Counted from the first letter of the stretch, positions 45,522-58,675 are shown. The stretch: 64,000 nucleotides of DNA from Massilia sp. Root133 (GCF_001426525.1 NZ_LMEW01000001.1:438978-502977), one strand, 5' to 3'. Translations and numbers: made by a program. Notes: a model not told the origin generated them from the letters alone.

Positions 45522-46328
45522 ATGGAAAGAAAGATCGCACTGGTCACGGGCGCATCGTCCGGCATCGGGGCCGCCGTGGCGCAACGACTGGCCGGCGCCG
45601 GCTACAAGGTCTACGGCACCAGCCGCCGCGGTGCACAGGGCGGGAGCGCCGGCTTCGAGATGATCGCGCTGGACGTCACCAGCGACGCGTCGGTGCAACA
45701 AGCGGTCGCGACCGTCGTGCAGCGGGAAGGGCGCATCGACCTGCTGGTGAATAATGCGGGCTTCGGCGTGGCGCCGGCCGGCGCCGAAGAAAGTTCCATG
45801 GAGCAGACGCAAGCGATCTTCGACACCAATGTCTTCGGCGTAATGCGCATGACCCGCGCCGTGCTGCCGCAGATGCGCAGGCAACGGGCCGGCCGCATCG
45901 TCCACATGGGTTCCGTGCTCGGCTTCCTGCCCATGCCCTACGGCGCGCTGTACGCCGCCACCAAGCACGCGATCGAAGGCTATTCGGAATCGCTGGACCA
46001 CGAACTGCGCAACTGGGGCATCCGCTCCATCGTCGTCGAGCCGGCCTACACGAAGACCCCGTTCGACGCCAACCTGCTGGAACCCGACGCCGTGCTCGAC
46101 GCCTACCGCGACGTCCGCGCCGCCGTCACCGGGCGCCTGAAGGAATTGATGCAAGGTGCGGAAGGACCGGACGTGGTGGCCGACACCGTGCTCGAGGCCG
46201 CGCAGGCGCCCCGTCCGAAACTGCGCTACACAGCCGGCAGGCTGGCAAAGCGCCTGCGCCTGCTGCGCACCCTGGCCCCGAGCGCGATGATGGACGCGGG
46301 CCTGCGCAAGGACCTGCACCTGGCCTGA
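45522..46328 (+). CDS. Short-chain dehydrogenase/reductase
   Basis: A 268-residue classical-type SDR oxidoreductase. The cofactor-binding TGASSGIG lies near the N terminus (KIALVTGASSGIGAAVAQRL), followed by DLLVNNAGFG. The catalytic Ser is in HMGSVLGF and the Y-x3-K motif in YAATKHAIEGYSESL. A basic residue pair after the second strand (TSRRG) favours NADPH. AGGAG precedes ATG 45522. It is followed seven bases later by a quinone-oxidoreductase-like gene, and both are probably repressed by the neighbouring TetR protein. The substrate is unknown. Confidence 0.92.
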   Translation: MERKIALVTGASSGIGAAVAQRLAGAGYKVYGTSRRGAQGGSAGFEMIALDVTSDASVQQAVATVVQREGRIDLLVNNAGFGVAPAGAEESSMEQTQAIFDTNVFGVMRMTRAVLPQMRRQRAGRIVHMGSVLGFLPMPYGALYAATKHAIEGYSESLDHELRNWGIRSIVVEPAYTKTPFDANLLEPDAVLDAYRDVRAAVTGRLKELMQGAEGPDVVADTVLEAAQAPRPKLRYTAGRLAKRLRLLRTLAPSAMMDAGLRKDLHLA

Positions 46329-46335
46329 GACCGAC

Positions 46336-47352
46336 ATGAACGACACCATGCAAGCACTGATACTCGAGCGCTACGGCGCCGACGGGCTGCACATCGCCGA
46401 CGTTCCCCGCCCGACGATCGGACCGGACGAGATCCTGGTCCGGGTCCATGCCGCCGGCATCAACCCGATCGACAACATGATCCCGAAGGGCATGTTCAAG
46501 CCCATCCTCAAGTTCGACCTGCCGGCCGTCATGGGCAGCGACCTCGCCGGCACGGTGGTGGAAGTGGGCGGCCGCGTGAGCCGGTGCCAGGTCGGCGACG
46601 CCGTGTACGCCAGCGTCTTCGACCTGGGCAGGGGTAGTTTCGCGGAGTTCGTGGCCGTCCCCGAGCGCGTGGCGGCCCGCAAGCCGGCGAACGTTGGCTT
46701 CGTCGAAGCGGCGTCCCTGCCCATGGTCGGCCTGACGGCGTGGCAGGCGTTCAAGGAACGGCTGCGGCTCGAACCGGGGCAGAAGGTGTTCATTCCCGCC
46801 GGGTCGGGAGGCATCGGCACCTTTGCGATCCAGCTGGCGAAGCAGCTCGGCGCGACGGTCGGCACCACGACGAGCACGGCCAACGTCGACCTGGTGCGCG
46901 CGCTCGGGGCCGACGACGTCGTCGATTACAAGCGCCAGGCGTTCGAGCAGGTCTTGCAAGGCTATGATGCCGTGCTGGGCACGGTCAGGGGCGACGGCCT
47001 GGAAAAGGCCTTGCGCATCGTCCGGCCCCATGCCCGGGTCGTCTCGCTGGTCGGCCCGCCGGATGCGGCATTCGCCGCCGCGCGTGGCATGAATGTCGTG
47101 ATGAAACTCGTGTTCGGCCTGCTGAGCCGCAAGATCCGGCGCCTGGCCAGGCAACGCGACGCCAGCTATGCGTTCATGTTCGTGCGCCCCGATGGTGCCC
47201 AGCTCGCCGCAATCGGCGACCTGGTGGAAACCGGACGGATCCGCCCCGTGATCGACAAGGTGTTCCCGTTCGCCGACGCCCGGGCCGCACTCGACTATCT
47301 CGAGCAGGGGCGGGCGAAAGGCAAGGTCGTGCTCCGGATGAGTGCGGACTGA
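46336..47352 (+). CDS. NADP-dependent quinone-oxidoreductase-like MDR protein
   Basis: A 338-residue medium-chain reductase of the zinc-free quinone oxidoreductase type. It begins MQALILERYGADGLHIADVPRPTIGPDEILVRVHAAGINPID. The catalytic core includes VMGSDLAGTVVEVG and GDAVYA. The cofactor site is GQKVFIPAGSGGIGTFAIQLAKQLGA. Zinc-binding cysteines are absent. Such enzymes reduce activated alkenes or quinones. It is the second gene of the SDR operon (seven-base gap) and probably shares its TetR control, which suggests detoxification of a small electrophile; that is inference. Confidence 0.9.
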   Translation: MNDTMQALILERYGADGLHIADVPRPTIGPDEILVRVHAAGINPIDNMIPKGMFKPILKFDLPAVMGSDLAGTVVEVGGRVSRCQVGDAVYASVFDLGRGSFAEFVAVPERVAARKPANVGFVEAASLPMVGLTAWQAFKERLRLEPGQKVFIPAGSGGIGTFAIQLAKQLGATVGTTTSTANVDLVRALGADDVVDYKRQAFEQVLQGYDAVLGTVRGDGLEKALRIVRPHARVVSLVGPPDAAFAAARGMNVVMKLVFGLLSRKIRRLARQRDASYAFMFVRPDGAQLAAIGDLVETGRIRPVIDKVFPFADARAALDYLEQGRAKGKVVLRMSAD

Positions 47353-47359
47353 CGCCCCG

Positions 47360-48085
47360 TCAGATCCCGCCCCAGCCCGCCGCGAGGATCGCCAGCGCGG
47401 CCAATCCGGCCGTCTCCGTGCGCAGCACGCGCGGGCCCATCGACAGCGCCAGCGCGCCGGCCGCCCGCGCCGCATCGTCTTCCTGGTCCGTGAAACCGCC
47501 TTCCGGCCCGACGAGCAGGGTGACGTCGTGCGCTTGTGTCGCGCGCACCCACTGGGCAAGCGATGCGTCCGCGCGCGGGGAGAGCAGGATGCGCGTGCCG
47601 GTACCGGGCGTCGCCAGCCAGCGGTTGACGTCCTGCACGGGCGCGACGTCTGCCAGCCGGTTGCGTCCGCACTGCTCGGACGCGCTGACGACGACGCCCT
47701 GCCAGTGCGCCAGCCGCTTGTCGGCACGGTCTCCGGACAACCGCACAACGGACCGCTGCGCCGCCAGCGGCACGATGCCGGCCGCGCCCAGCTCGACGGC
47801 CTTTTCGACGATCCAGTCCATTTTGCTGCCTTCCGGCAAGCCCTGGGCGAGCGTGACGCGGAAAGGGAGTTCCACGTCGACGGCTTCCAGCGCGAGCACC
47901 TCGGCGCTGGCGCGGCGCTTGCCGATCTCGGCGAGGCGCGCACGCACCTGGCCGCCCTCGCCATTGAACAGCACGAGCTCGTCGCCGCTCTGCTGGCGCA
48001 CGACGTGCAGATGGTGGGCGACCGCTTCCGGCAGGTCGACGACGCTGCCGGGAAGGAGCGGCTGGGGACAGTAAAAACGTGGCAT
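47360..48085 (-). CDS. rsmE: 16S rRNA (uracil1498-N3)-methyltransferase
   Basis: A 241-residue SPOUT methyltransferase. It begins MPRFYCPQPLLPGSVVDLPEAVAHHLHVVRQQ and contains TLAQGLPEGSKMDWIVEKAVELGAAGIVPLAAQRSV. The trefoil-knot SAM-binding region is VTLLVGPEGGFTDQEDDAARAAGALALSMGPRVLRTETAG. These are the RsmE signatures. The ATG at 48085 is used; a TTG nine bases upstream is also in frame. The gene is divergent from tkt. Confidence 0.93.
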   Translation of the reverse strand: MPRFYCPQPLLPGSVVDLPEAVAHHLHVVRQQSGDELVLFNGEGGQVRARLAEIGKRRASAEVLALEAVDVELPFRVTLAQGLPEGSKMDWIVEKAVELGAAGIVPLAAQRSVVRLSGDRADKRLAHWQGVVVSASEQCGRNRLADVAPVQDVNRWLATPGTGTRILLSPRADASLAQWVRATQAHDVTLLVGPEGGFTDQEDDAARAAGALALSMGPRVLRTETAGLAALAILAAGWGGI

Positions 48086-48141
48086 GGATGGCAATCGGAA
48101 CCGTTAACGAGCGGGCATTTTAAAGCGAGGTTGTCATGCTC

Positions 48142-48150
48142 TGGTAAAAT
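48142..48150 (+). promoter_or_regulatory. Possible extended -10 promoter of tkt
   Basis: TGGTAAAAT has the TGn extension and a TAAAAT box 55 bases before the tkt ATG. No matching -35 box was found. Confidence 0.35.
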
Positions 48151-48205
48151 ACCCGGTTAAGGCCAGCTCGTGCCACCGCTTCCCTATCCTCAGACCCACA
48201 CATCC

Positions 48206-50203
48206 ATGAAATCTCTGCAAACCACCACCCTGATGGCCAACGCAATTCGTGCGCTGGCGATGGACGCCGTCCAGAAGGCGAATTCCGGCCACCCCGGCAT
48301 GCCGATGGGCATGGCCGAGATCGCCGTTGCGCTGTGGGACGGCCACTATCGCCACAACCCGGCCAATCCGGGCTGGATGAACCGCGACCGTTTCCTGCTG
48401 TCGAACGGCCACGGCTCGATGCTGCATTACGCACTGCTGCACCTGTCGGGCTACGACCTGTCGATGGACGACATCCGCGACTTCCGCCAGATGCATTCGA
48501 AGACCCCGGGCCACCCGGAAGTCGGCATCACCCCGGGCGTGGAAACGACCACCGGCCCGCTGGGCCAGGGCATCGCCAACGCCGTCGGCATGGCGCTGGC
48601 CGAGTGGCTGCTGGCGAAGGAATTCAACCGTCCGGGCTTCGACATCGTCGACCACTACACGTACGCGTTCCTGGGTGACGGCTGCCTGATGGAAGGCATC
48701 TCGCACGAAGTCGCGTCGCTGGCCGGCACGCTGCGCCTGAACAAGCTGATCTGGCTGTACGACGACAACGGCATCTCGATCGACGGCAAGGTGGAAGGCT
48801 GGTTCACGGACGACACGCCGCAGCGCTTCGCAGCGTACGGCTGGAACGTGATCCCGGGCGTGGACGGCCACGACGTCGCCGCCGTGGACGCGGCCATCGC
48901 GCAGGCCAAGCAGTCGGACCGCCCGACCTTGATCTGCTGCAAGACCATCATCGGCAAGGGCTCGCCGAACCTGCAGGGCGGCGACAAGGTGCACGGCGCC
49001 GCGCTGGGCGAGAAGGAAGTCGCCGCGGTGCGCGAACACCTGATCTGGGACGCCGTGCCGTTCGACATCCCGGCCCCGATCTACGAAGCCTGGGACCAGA
49101 AGCAGAAGGGCGCCGCCGTCGAAGGCGCGTGGAACGAGCTGTTCGCCGGCTACCGCGCGCAATACCCGGAACTGGCCGCCGAATTCGAGCGCCGCATGAA
49201 GGGTGACCTGCCGGGCAAGTTCGAAGAAACGCTGGCCGCCGCCATCGCGCAGACGATCGAGAAGAAGGAAACCATCGCGACCCGCAAGGCGAGCCAGAAC
49301 GCGATCCAGGCGCTGGCCCCGGTGCTGCCGGAATTCCTGGGCGGCTCGGCCGACCTGACCGGCTCGAACCTGACCAACTGGAAGGAATCGATCCCCGTCC
49401 GTTCGGGCACCCCGGGCAACCACATCAACTACGGCGTGCGCGAATTCGGCATGTCGGCCATGATGAACGGCGTCGCCCTGCACGGCGGCTTCATCCCGTT
49501 CGGCGCCACGTTCCTGACGTTCTCGGACTACAGCCGCAACGCCCTGCGCATGGCCGCGCTGATGAAGATCCGTTCGCTGTTCGTGTTCACGCACGACTCG
49601 ATCGGCCTGGGCGAAGACGGCCCGACGCACCAGTCGGTGGAACACGTCTCGTCGCTGCGCCTGATCCCGAACCTGGACAACTGGCGTCCGTGCGACACGA
49701 CGGAATCGACCGTCGCCTGGGGTGCAGCGGTCAAGCGCAAGGATGGTCCGTCGACCCTGATCTTCTCGCGCCAGAACCTGCCGTTCATGGAGCGTGACGC
49801 GGCGACTGTCGCGAACATCGCCAAGGGCGGCTACGTGCTGCGCGATGTGGCGAATCCGGCCGCGGTCCTGATCGCGACGGGTTCGGAAGTGGAACTGGCG
49901 GTGAAAGCCGCCGAAACCCTGGCTGGCCAGGGTATCCAGGTGCGTGTGGTGTCGATGCCGTCGACCGACGTGTTCGAGCGCCAGGACGCGGCCTACAAGG
50001 CTGCCGTGCTGGGCCGCGGCATCCCGCGCGTGGCCGTCGAGGCTGGTGTGACGGACTTCTGGTACAAGTACGTCGGCCTGGAAGGTGCCGTGGTGGGCAT
50101 CGATACTTTCGGCGAATCGGCTCCGGCCCCGGTGCTGTTCAAGCACTTCGGCTTCACGGTCGAGAATGTCGTCGCCAAAGTGAAATCTGTCCTCCCGGCC
50201 TGA
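48206..50203 (+). CDS. tkt: Transketolase
   Basis: Thiamine-diphosphate enzyme of the pentose phosphate and Calvin-type pathways, moving two-carbon units between sugar phosphates. The 665-residue protein has the family length. It contains [40 protein letters not shown], the TPP/Mg site [18 protein letters not shown] with [19 protein letters not shown], and [17 protein letters not shown] with [17 protein letters not shown]. An upstream in-frame start at 48170 would add 12 residues outside the family. It is followed by gap, so the two carbon-metabolism genes lie together. Confidence 0.98.
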   Translation: MKSLQTTTLMANAIRALAMDAVQKANSGHPGMPMGMAEIAVALWDGHYRHNPANPGWMNRDRFLLSNGHGSMLHYALLHLSGYDLSMDDIRDFRQMHSKTPGHPEVGITPGVETTTGPLGQGIANAVGMALAEWLLAKEFNRPGFDIVDHYTYAFLGDGCLMEGISHEVASLAGTLRLNKLIWLYDDNGISIDGKVEGWFTDDTPQRFAAYGWNVIPGVDGHDVAAVDAAIAQAKQSDRPTLICCKTIIGKGSPNLQGGDKVHGAALGEKEVAAVREHLIWDAVPFDIPAPIYEAWDQKQKGAAVEGAWNELFAGYRAQYPELAAEFERRMKGDLPGKFEETLAAAIAQTIEKKETIATRKASQNAIQALAPVLPEFLGGSADLTGSNLTNWKESIPVRSGTPGNHINYGVREFGMSAMMNGVALHGGFIPFGATFLTFSDYSRNALRMAALMKIRSLFVFTHDSIGLGEDGPTHQSVEHVSSLRLIPNLDNWRPCDTTESTVAWGAAVKRKDGPSTLIFSRQNLPFMERDAATVANIAKGGYVLRDVANPAAVLIATGSEVELAVKAAETLAGQGIQVRVVSMPSTDVFERQDAAYKAAVLGRGIPRVAVEAGVTDFWYKYVGLEGAVVGIDTFGESAPAPVLFKHFGFTVENVVAKVKSVLPA

Positions 50204-50211
50204 GGGATTGC

Positions 50212-50240
50212 ACCCGCCGGACTGTGCGTACGGCGGGTTT
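50212..50240 (+). terminator. Weak hairpin between tkt and gap
   Basis: ACCCGCCG (50212-50219) pairs with CGGCGGGT (50231-50238), but only three T follow. It probably reduces readthrough rather than terminating fully. Confidence 0.4.
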
Positions 50241-50286
50241 CAAGCTATGCTTCGGTGTTAGGATTTTTTTAATCAGGAGTGAATAA

Positions 50287-51297
50287 ATGACGATCAAAGT
50301 AGCAATCAACGGTTATGGCCGTATCGGCCGCAACGTGCTGCGCGCTTTCTACGAAGGCGGCAAGAAGCAGGACATCCAGATCGTGGCGCTGAACGATCTC
50401 GGCAACGTCGAGCACAACGCCCATCTGACCCGTTACGACACCACGCACGGCAAGTTCCCGGGCACCGTCGAAGTGGACGGCGACTACATGATCGTCAATG
50501 GCGACCGCATCCGCGTGTACGCGCAGCGCAACCCGGCCGAGCTGCCGTGGGGCGAGCTGGGCGTGGACGTCGTGCTGGAGTGCACCGGCTTCTTCACCAC
50601 CAAGGAAAAAGCCTCGGCCCACCTGAAAGGCGGCGCCAAGAAGGTCATCATCTCGGCACCGGGCGGCAAGGATGTCGACGCCACCATCGTGTTCGGCGTG
50701 AACCAGAACGTGCTGAAGTCGACCGACACCGTGATCTCGAACGCCTCGTGCACCACCAACTGCCTGGCCCCGCTGGTCAAGCCGCTGAACGACGCCATCG
50801 GCCTGGAAAACGGCCTGATGACCACCGTGCACGCCTACACGAACGACCAGGTCCTGACCGACGTGATGCACGAAGACCTGCGCCGCGCCCGTTCGGCCAC
50901 GCAGTCGATGATCCCGACCAAGACCGGCGCCGCCGCCGCCGTCGGCCTCGTGCTGCCGGAACTGAACGGCAAGCTGGACGGCTACGCGATCCGCGTGCCG
51001 ACCATCAACGTGTCGATCGTCGACCTGTCGTTCATCGCCAAGCGCGACACGACGGTCGAAGAGATCAACAAGCTGATGAAGGACGCATCGGAAGGCGCGC
51101 TGAAAGGCATCCTGACGTACAACACCGAGCCGCTGGTCTCGGTCGACTTCAACCACAACCCGGCGTCGTCGAACTTCGACGCGACCCTGACCAAGGTGTC
51201 GGGCCGCCTGGTGAAGGTGTCGTCGTGGTACGACAACGAGTGGGGCTTCAGCAACCGCATGCTGGACACCACCGTGGCGCTGATGAACGCGAAATAA
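50287..51297 (+). CDS. gap: Glyceraldehyde-3-phosphate dehydrogenase, type I
   Basis: Oxidises glyceraldehyde 3-phosphate with phosphate and NAD+ in glycolysis, or runs in reverse in gluconeogenesis. The 336-residue protein has the NAD-binding start [20 protein letters not shown]. The catalytic loop is SNASCTTNC with C155, and the phosphate-binding and substrate regions are [11 protein letters not shown] and [33 protein letters not shown] lies near the C terminus. CAGGAG lies upstream of the ATG. It follows tkt and ends in a strong terminator. Confidence 0.98.
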   Translation: MTIKVAINGYGRIGRNVLRAFYEGGKKQDIQIVALNDLGNVEHNAHLTRYDTTHGKFPGTVEVDGDYMIVNGDRIRVYAQRNPAELPWGELGVDVVLECTGFFTTKEKASAHLKGGAKKVIISAPGGKDVDATIVFGVNQNVLKSTDTVISNASCTTNCLAPLVKPLNDAIGLENGLMTTVHAYTNDQVLTDVMHEDLRRARSATQSMIPTKTGAAAAVGLVLPELNGKLDGYAIRVPTINVSIVDLSFIAKRDTTVEEINKLMKDASEGALKGILTYNTEPLVSVDFNHNPASSNFDATLTKVSGRLVKVSSWYDNEWGFSNRMLDTTVALMNAK

Positions 51298-51314
51298 TCG
51301 GGTTCTGCACCATG

Positions 51315-51343
51315 AAAAAACGCTCCCTCGGGAGCGTTTTTTT
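51315..51343. terminator. Terminator between gap and map
   Basis: A stem of CGCTCC (51321-51326) and GGAGCG (51331-51336) has flanking A6 and T7 tracts. It works for gap on the plus strand and can also stop leftward transcription of map, whose stop codon overlaps it. Confidence 0.8.
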
Positions 51344-52109
51344 ATTTCGTCTTCGGCCAGGGCGTCAGGATCTCGAAGCCGTTCTTGGTCACCGCGATCA
51401 TGTGTTCCCACTGCGCGGACAAAGACCGGTCGCGCGTCACGACCGTCCAGCCGTCGTCGAGCTGTTCGACGTCGGCGTCGCCCAGGTTGATCATGGGCTC
51501 GACGGTGAAGGTCATGCCTTCCTTGATGAGGAGGCCCGTGTTGGGGCGGCCGTAGTGCAGCACCTGCGGGTCTTCGTGGTAGACCTTGCCGATGCCGTGG
51601 CCGCAGTATTCGCGCACGACGGAATAGCCCTGGGCTTCCGCCAGCTTCTGGATCGCATGGCCCACGTCGCCCAGGCGCGCGCCCGGGCGCACGGCGCGGA
51701 TGCCGGCCATCATGGCGTCGTACGTCGTCTCGACGAGCTTCTTTGCCTCCGGGCTCGGCGTGCCGACGAAGTACATGCGGCTCGTGTCGCCATGCCAGCC
51801 GTCCTTGATCACGGTGACGTCGATGTTGACGATGTCGCCATCCTGCAGGATCTCGGCGGGGGAGGGGATGCCGTGGCAGACGACGCTGTTCACTGACGTG
51901 CACAGGGTCTTCGGAAAGCCGTGGTAGCCGACGTTGGCGGGCGTCGCCTTCTGCACCTTGCGGATGTATTCGTTGCAGCGGCGGTCGAGTTCTTCCGTGG
52001 AGACGCCGGGGACGACGTATTCCGCGATCATTTCCAGCACCTCGGCCGCCAGGCGGCCGGAGACGCGCATCTTGGCGATGTCTTTGTCAGTCTTGAGTTT
52101 GATAGGCAT
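51342..52109 (-). CDS. map: Type I methionine aminopeptidase
   Basis: Removes the N-terminal methionine from new proteins. The 255-residue protein begins MPIKLKTDKDIAKMRVSGRLAAEVLEMI. The metal ligands are in DIVNIDVTVIKDGWHGDTSRMYFVG (two Asp), YCGHGIGKVYHEDPQV (His), TFTVEPMIN (Glu) and SAQWEHMIAVT (Glu). The ATG at 52109 matches the family start; a start at 52127 would add six residues. No clear ribosome-binding site precedes it. It appears monocistronic here and is not next to rpsB, its usual neighbour. Confidence 0.96.
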   Translation of the reverse strand: MPIKLKTDKDIAKMRVSGRLAAEVLEMIAEYVVPGVSTEELDRRCNEYIRKVQKATPANVGYHGFPKTLCTSVNSVVCHGIPSPAEILQDGDIVNIDVTVIKDGWHGDTSRMYFVGTPSPEAKKLVETTYDAMMAGIRAVRPGARLGDVGHAIQKLAEAQGYSVVREYCGHGIGKVYHEDPQVLHYGRPNTGLLIKEGMTFTVEPMINLGDADVEQLDDGWTVVTRDRSLSAQWEHMIAVTKNGFEILTPWPKTK

Positions 52110-52160
52110 GGTTCGTTGAGTGTGCACCGATCGCTCATGATAGCCGATGCACGAAAAAAA

Positions 52161-52188
52161 ATGCCCGCCAGGCGAACCTGGCGGGCAT
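52161..52188 (-). terminator. Terminator downstream of receptor 3
   Basis: A 12-bp perfect stem, ATGCCCGCCAGG (52161-52172) with CCTGGCGGGCAT (52177-52188), has a CGAA tetraloop. It is followed on the minus strand by TTTTTTT. Confidence 0.85.
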
Positions 52189-52211
52189 TGTTCAGGCTGT
52201 CACTTGCGTGA

Positions 52212-55079
<2,868 letters not shown>

Positions 55080-55265
55080 GGTTACAAAACTCCTAGGTTA
55101 GGGCACGGCGAACTGGGTAGCAGCAGCCGTGTGAGGCCGTCGCTGTGAAGCGACTGTTTTGAAAGCAATGTGGTTAACATTTTTTTTCAAGCTGGCAATG
55201 GAAGCATCCACCGTGGCAGCCTGTCAATGTTCGAGGATGCATATTTGTGCGTGTTGCGGGTTTGC

Positions 55266-55303
55266 GTAATTACAAGAAAATCACCAGCGTTGTGCGTATT
55301 TAC
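55266..55303. promoter_or_regulatory. Two GTAWTTAC motifs upstream of receptor 3
   Basis: GCGTAATTAC (GTAATTAC at 55266-55273) and GCGTATTTACG (GTATTTAC at 55296-55303) lie 30 bases apart, about 190-225 bases before the receptor start. The same core occurs upstream of receptor 1. Confidence 0.45.
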
Positions 55304-55332
55304 GGAAACAAATATTGTGTACAGACATGAAT

Positions 55333-55614
55333 CTATGCCGAAAACATCAGTTTGGGCGTAGAACCCCCTATAGATCGCTGGATTAGGTGCAACATTCTTT
55401 TACGGCAGGAATGCACCAGATTGGGGCGAGACGATTCGAATGCTTTTTCAAGTGTTACATTTGTACAACAGGCAAAATTTCTTGAAAGGTCAGAACGACG
55501 GGTGATCGCGTACGTAGGCAGGGGACCGATCGGCAGCTGCGGGTCGACGGGCGCGCCACTGCCGGACCGCGTCGCCAAGGGCACGGCCAATGCGCTTCTC
55601 GTTCGTTGTGACAT
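55333..55614 (-). other. Possible small ORF or gene remnant, 93 codons
   Basis: An ORF with GGAG five bases before its ATG, beginning MSQRTRSALAVPLATRSGSG. Its first 40 codons lie in GC-rich DNA like the coding genes, then composition turns AT-rich like the intergenic background. It matches no family I recognise. It could be a short gene, the 5' stump of a lost gene, or chance. The rest of the 55080-55764 gap shows only the GTAWTTAC motifs and no other supported feature. Confidence 0.25.
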
Positions 55615-55764
55615 TGAGTCTCCGATATAGACATTGCTGCAGATCATGCAACGTTAGCCATACGGGTCGCCAATGTATTGACGAGAATCAAACTGTAAAT
55701 ATGTTTGCGAGGAAAAGTTAAGGAAAAACAAATTCCCGAGCGAAATAATGCGCTCGGGATAGCG

Positions 55765-58506
55765 TCAGACGCGGAAGCAGTCGTGCCACAGCCGCACGAC
55801 GACGTCGGCATGTTTCGCGACGAGGCTGCGTTCTACGCGAGCATTTTCCTGGCCCTGCAGGCGGACCTGGTGCTGCAGCTTGCGCATGGCGCGGTACGCC
55901 GCGGCGGCGCCGTCGGCCAGGTCCATGTCGATGAGGCCCAGCGTGCCGCACAGTTTCAGCAACGCGATGTTGCCGACGTTCGCCGTCAGCTGCGGATACG
56001 CGGCCGCATGGCGCAGCACGAGGTATTGCACGATGAATTCGATGTCGATCATGCCGCCTTCGTCGTGCTTCAGGTCGAAACGCTCGTCGCGGGGCGGGTG
56101 CGCGTCGCGCATGCGCTGGCGCATCTTGACGACTTCAAGGCGCAGTTCGGCCTCGCGGCCGGACCGGTCCTGGCGCAGCACCTGTTCGCGGATCGCCTCG
56201 AAGCGGGCGCCGATGCCGGCGTCGCCCGCGCAGAAGCGGGCCCGCGTGAGGGCCTGGTGCTCCCACAGCCACGCGGAGGATTGCTGGTAGCGTTCGAACG
56301 CCCCCACGGACGACACGAGCATGCCGGACGCGCCGTCCGGCCGCAGCGCCGTGTCGATGTCGAACAGGATGCCGGCCGGCGTATGCGTCGTCATCCACGT
56401 GATGAAGCGCTGGGCCAGCTTGGCGTAGTTCGACGGCGCCATGTCGTCCTCGTCGTCGAACAGGAAGATGACGTCCAGGTCGGACACATAGCCCAGTTCC
56501 TTGCCGCCCAGCTTGCCGTAGGCGATCACGGCGAAGCGCGGCACCTCCACGTGGCGCGACGCGATCGTGCGCCAGGCGCGGCGCACGACTTCGCACACGA
56601 TCAGGTCGGCCAGCGCGGACAGGTGGTCGGCCAGGCGTTCGACGGACAATTCTCCCGCCAGGTCCAGCGCGAGCAGGCGGAACATCTGGGCGTGGTGGGC
56701 TTCGCGCAGGATGTCGAGCTGGCGCTCGGTATCGCCCGTGGCCGCGTCGAGCTGGGCCGCGAGGCTCGCCGCCAGCGAAGGCAGATCCTCGGCCGCGTTG
56801 CCGCGGTCGTCCAGCAGCTCGTCCAGCAGGATCGGGTGCTGGGTGAGGAACGTGGCGGCCCAGCCGGACGCGTTGATCATGCGGAGCACCCGCTCCAGCG
56901 TGTGCGGATATTCCGTCAGCAGCGACAGGTAGGCGGAGCGGCGCGCAATGGCTTCGAAGAAATCGAGGAGGCGGCCCAGCGTGGCCGCGTGGCTGCCGGC
57001 ACCCGCTTGCGCGACGACGTTCGGAATCTGCGTCAGCGCCGTGTTGACCAGGGCGACGAGCCGGTGGCGGCTCGCCTCCGGCAACGTCTGCAGCCGGGGC
57101 GCCTGCCACGTGGCGACGAGGCGGTTCGCGCCGGCCTGCGGGTCGTCGAAACCGAGGCTCGCGAGGCGGTCGGCGATGGCGTCGCGGTTGTCCGGATCGG
57201 TCAGCAGCGCGTCCGGGTCGACGGGTTCGGCGCCGGCGGCCTTGTCGGCGAAGATCGCGTCGAACTGGGCGGCGACGAAGACGCGCCAGGCGTCCAGCCG
57301 GGCCAGCAGTCCGGCCTCGTCGGCCATGCCCATCATGCGCGCGACGGTGTTGCGATCCTCTGGCGCGACGGGCATCGTGTGCGTCTGGGCATCTTCCAGG
57401 TATTGCAGGCGGTGCTCCAGGTTGCGCAGGAATGTATAAGCTTCGAGCAATTGCTCGACGGTGTCGACGGCCAGCAGTTCACGTTCGGCCAGCAGGCGCA
57501 AGGTCTTGCGCGTGGAACGCTCGCGCAACGCCGGGTCGCGGCCGCCGCGGATCAATTGAAACACTTGCGCGAGGAATTCGATCTCGCGGATGCCGCCGCG
57601 GCCCAGCTTGACGTTCTGGTTGCGCTCCGGATGCAGGCGTTCCTGGCGGTTGACCTCGGCGCGGATCTGGGCGTGCATGGTGCGGATCGCATCGATCACG
57701 CCGAAGTCGAGATAGCGCCGGAACACGAACGGCCGCACGATGGCGTCGAGGGCCGCGATGTCGGCCGGGTCGCCGGTGACCGCGCGCGCCTTGACCCAGG
57801 CATATCGCTCCCATTCGCGCCCCTGTACGATCAGGTAGTCCTCGACCATGTTCAGGCTCGCCACGAGCGGGCCCGACTTGCCGTTTGGACGCAGCGCCAT
57901 GTCTACGCGGAACGTAAAACCGTCTTCGGTGATTTCGGACAGCGCGGCGATCAGCTTGCGGCCGAGGCGCCCGAAGAATTCGTGGTTGGACAGGGATTTC
58001 TGGCCGGGGCCGGCCTTCGTATCGCCGTCCTCGGGGTAGACGAAGATGAGGTCGATGTCCGACGAGACGTTCAGTTCGCCGCCGCCGTGCTTGCCCATCG
58101 CCAGCACGATCATCTGCTGGGGACGGCCGGAATCGGCGCCGACCGGCTCGCCGTGCAGCGCGGTCATCTCCGCCATCAGCTCGGTGAGATGCGTCTGGAC
58201 GGCGAAATCGGCGAAGCGGCTCATGGCGGTCACGACTTCGTCCAGGTCGGCCTGGCCGTCGAGATCGCGCCGGATGATGGTGCAGATGAGCAGGTTTCGC
58301 AGCCGGCGCATGGCCCGCGTTGTCGGCAGGACCGTGCCGTTGGGACCAGAGGCGGCCTCGGTCGCCAGCGCTGCGCCGAAATCGAGGGAGGCCAGCGATA
58401 ATGCGGACAGGGTATCGACGCGCCCGGCACGGGCCGGATCGGCGGCGAGCCAGCGTTGGTAAAAGCGCGACATTTGAGGGAGACACTGCGGAGAAGCTGG
58501 GAACAT
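55765..58506 (-). CDS. glnE: Glutamine synthetase adenylyltransferase/adenylyl-removing enzyme
   Basis: A 913-residue bifunctional enzyme that attaches AMP to, or removes it from, a tyrosine of glutamine synthetase in response to PII and glutamine. Two nucleotidyltransferase domains are visible. The N-terminal one, which removes AMP in known GlnE, has MGKHGGGELNVSSDIDLIFVYPEDG. The C-terminal adenylylating one has YGKLGGKELGYVSDLDVIFLFDDEDD. Linkers carry RNLEHRLQYLEDAQTHTMP and MRDAHPPRDERFDLKHDEGGMIDIEFIVQY. The ATG at 58506 is used; MSRF at 58473 is an alternative, and neither has a good ribosome-binding site. Its target GlnA is encoded 25 kb away. Confidence 0.97.
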   Translation of the reverse strand: MFPASPQCLPQMSRFYQRWLAADPARAGRVDTLSALSLASLDFGAALATEAASGPNGTVLPTTRAMRRLRNLLICTIIRRDLDGQADLDEVVTAMSRFADFAVQTHLTELMAEMTALHGEPVGADSGRPQQMIVLAMGKHGGGELNVSSDIDLIFVYPEDGDTKAGPGQKSLSNHEFFGRLGRKLIAALSEITEDGFTFRVDMALRPNGKSGPLVASLNMVEDYLIVQGREWERYAWVKARAVTGDPADIAALDAIVRPFVFRRYLDFGVIDAIRTMHAQIRAEVNRQERLHPERNQNVKLGRGGIREIEFLAQVFQLIRGGRDPALRERSTRKTLRLLAERELLAVDTVEQLLEAYTFLRNLEHRLQYLEDAQTHTMPVAPEDRNTVARMMGMADEAGLLARLDAWRVFVAAQFDAIFADKAAGAEPVDPDALLTDPDNRDAIADRLASLGFDDPQAGANRLVATWQAPRLQTLPEASRHRLVALVNTALTQIPNVVAQAGAGSHAATLGRLLDFFEAIARRSAYLSLLTEYPHTLERVLRMINASGWAATFLTQHPILLDELLDDRGNAAEDLPSLAASLAAQLDAATGDTERQLDILREAHHAQMFRLLALDLAGELSVERLADHLSALADLIVCEVVRRAWRTIASRHVEVPRFAVIAYGKLGGKELGYVSDLDVIFLFDDEDDMAPSNYAKLAQRFITWMTTHTPAGILFDIDTALRPDGASGMLVSSVGAFERYQQSSAWLWEHQALTRARFCAGDAGIGARFEAIREQVLRQDRSGREAELRLEVVKMRQRMRDAHPPRDERFDLKHDEGGMIDIEFIVQYLVLRHAAAYPQLTANVGNIALLKLCGTLGLIDMDLADGAAAAYRAMRKLQHQVRLQGQENARVERSLVAKHADVVVRLWHDCFRV

Positions 58507-58675
58507 AGGGCGAATTCCAGACGAGTTGTGCGTTTCGGGACGCTTGCTATGGGGTAAAATTGCCCGCCATGCTGCCCTGGGTCAGCACGATGGTAAGGTA
58601 GACGCCGCGGATGTTGCAAGCGCTCTCTTAATTTACAGTTAAACAATATTCGGCGACGAGTCTTTGAGCCTTTTG

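Noticed and set aside
47342..48160. Plus-strand frame of 272 codons opposite rsmE
   Set aside because: Shadow of rsmE; there is no motif, and the minus strand has the complete RsmE signature.
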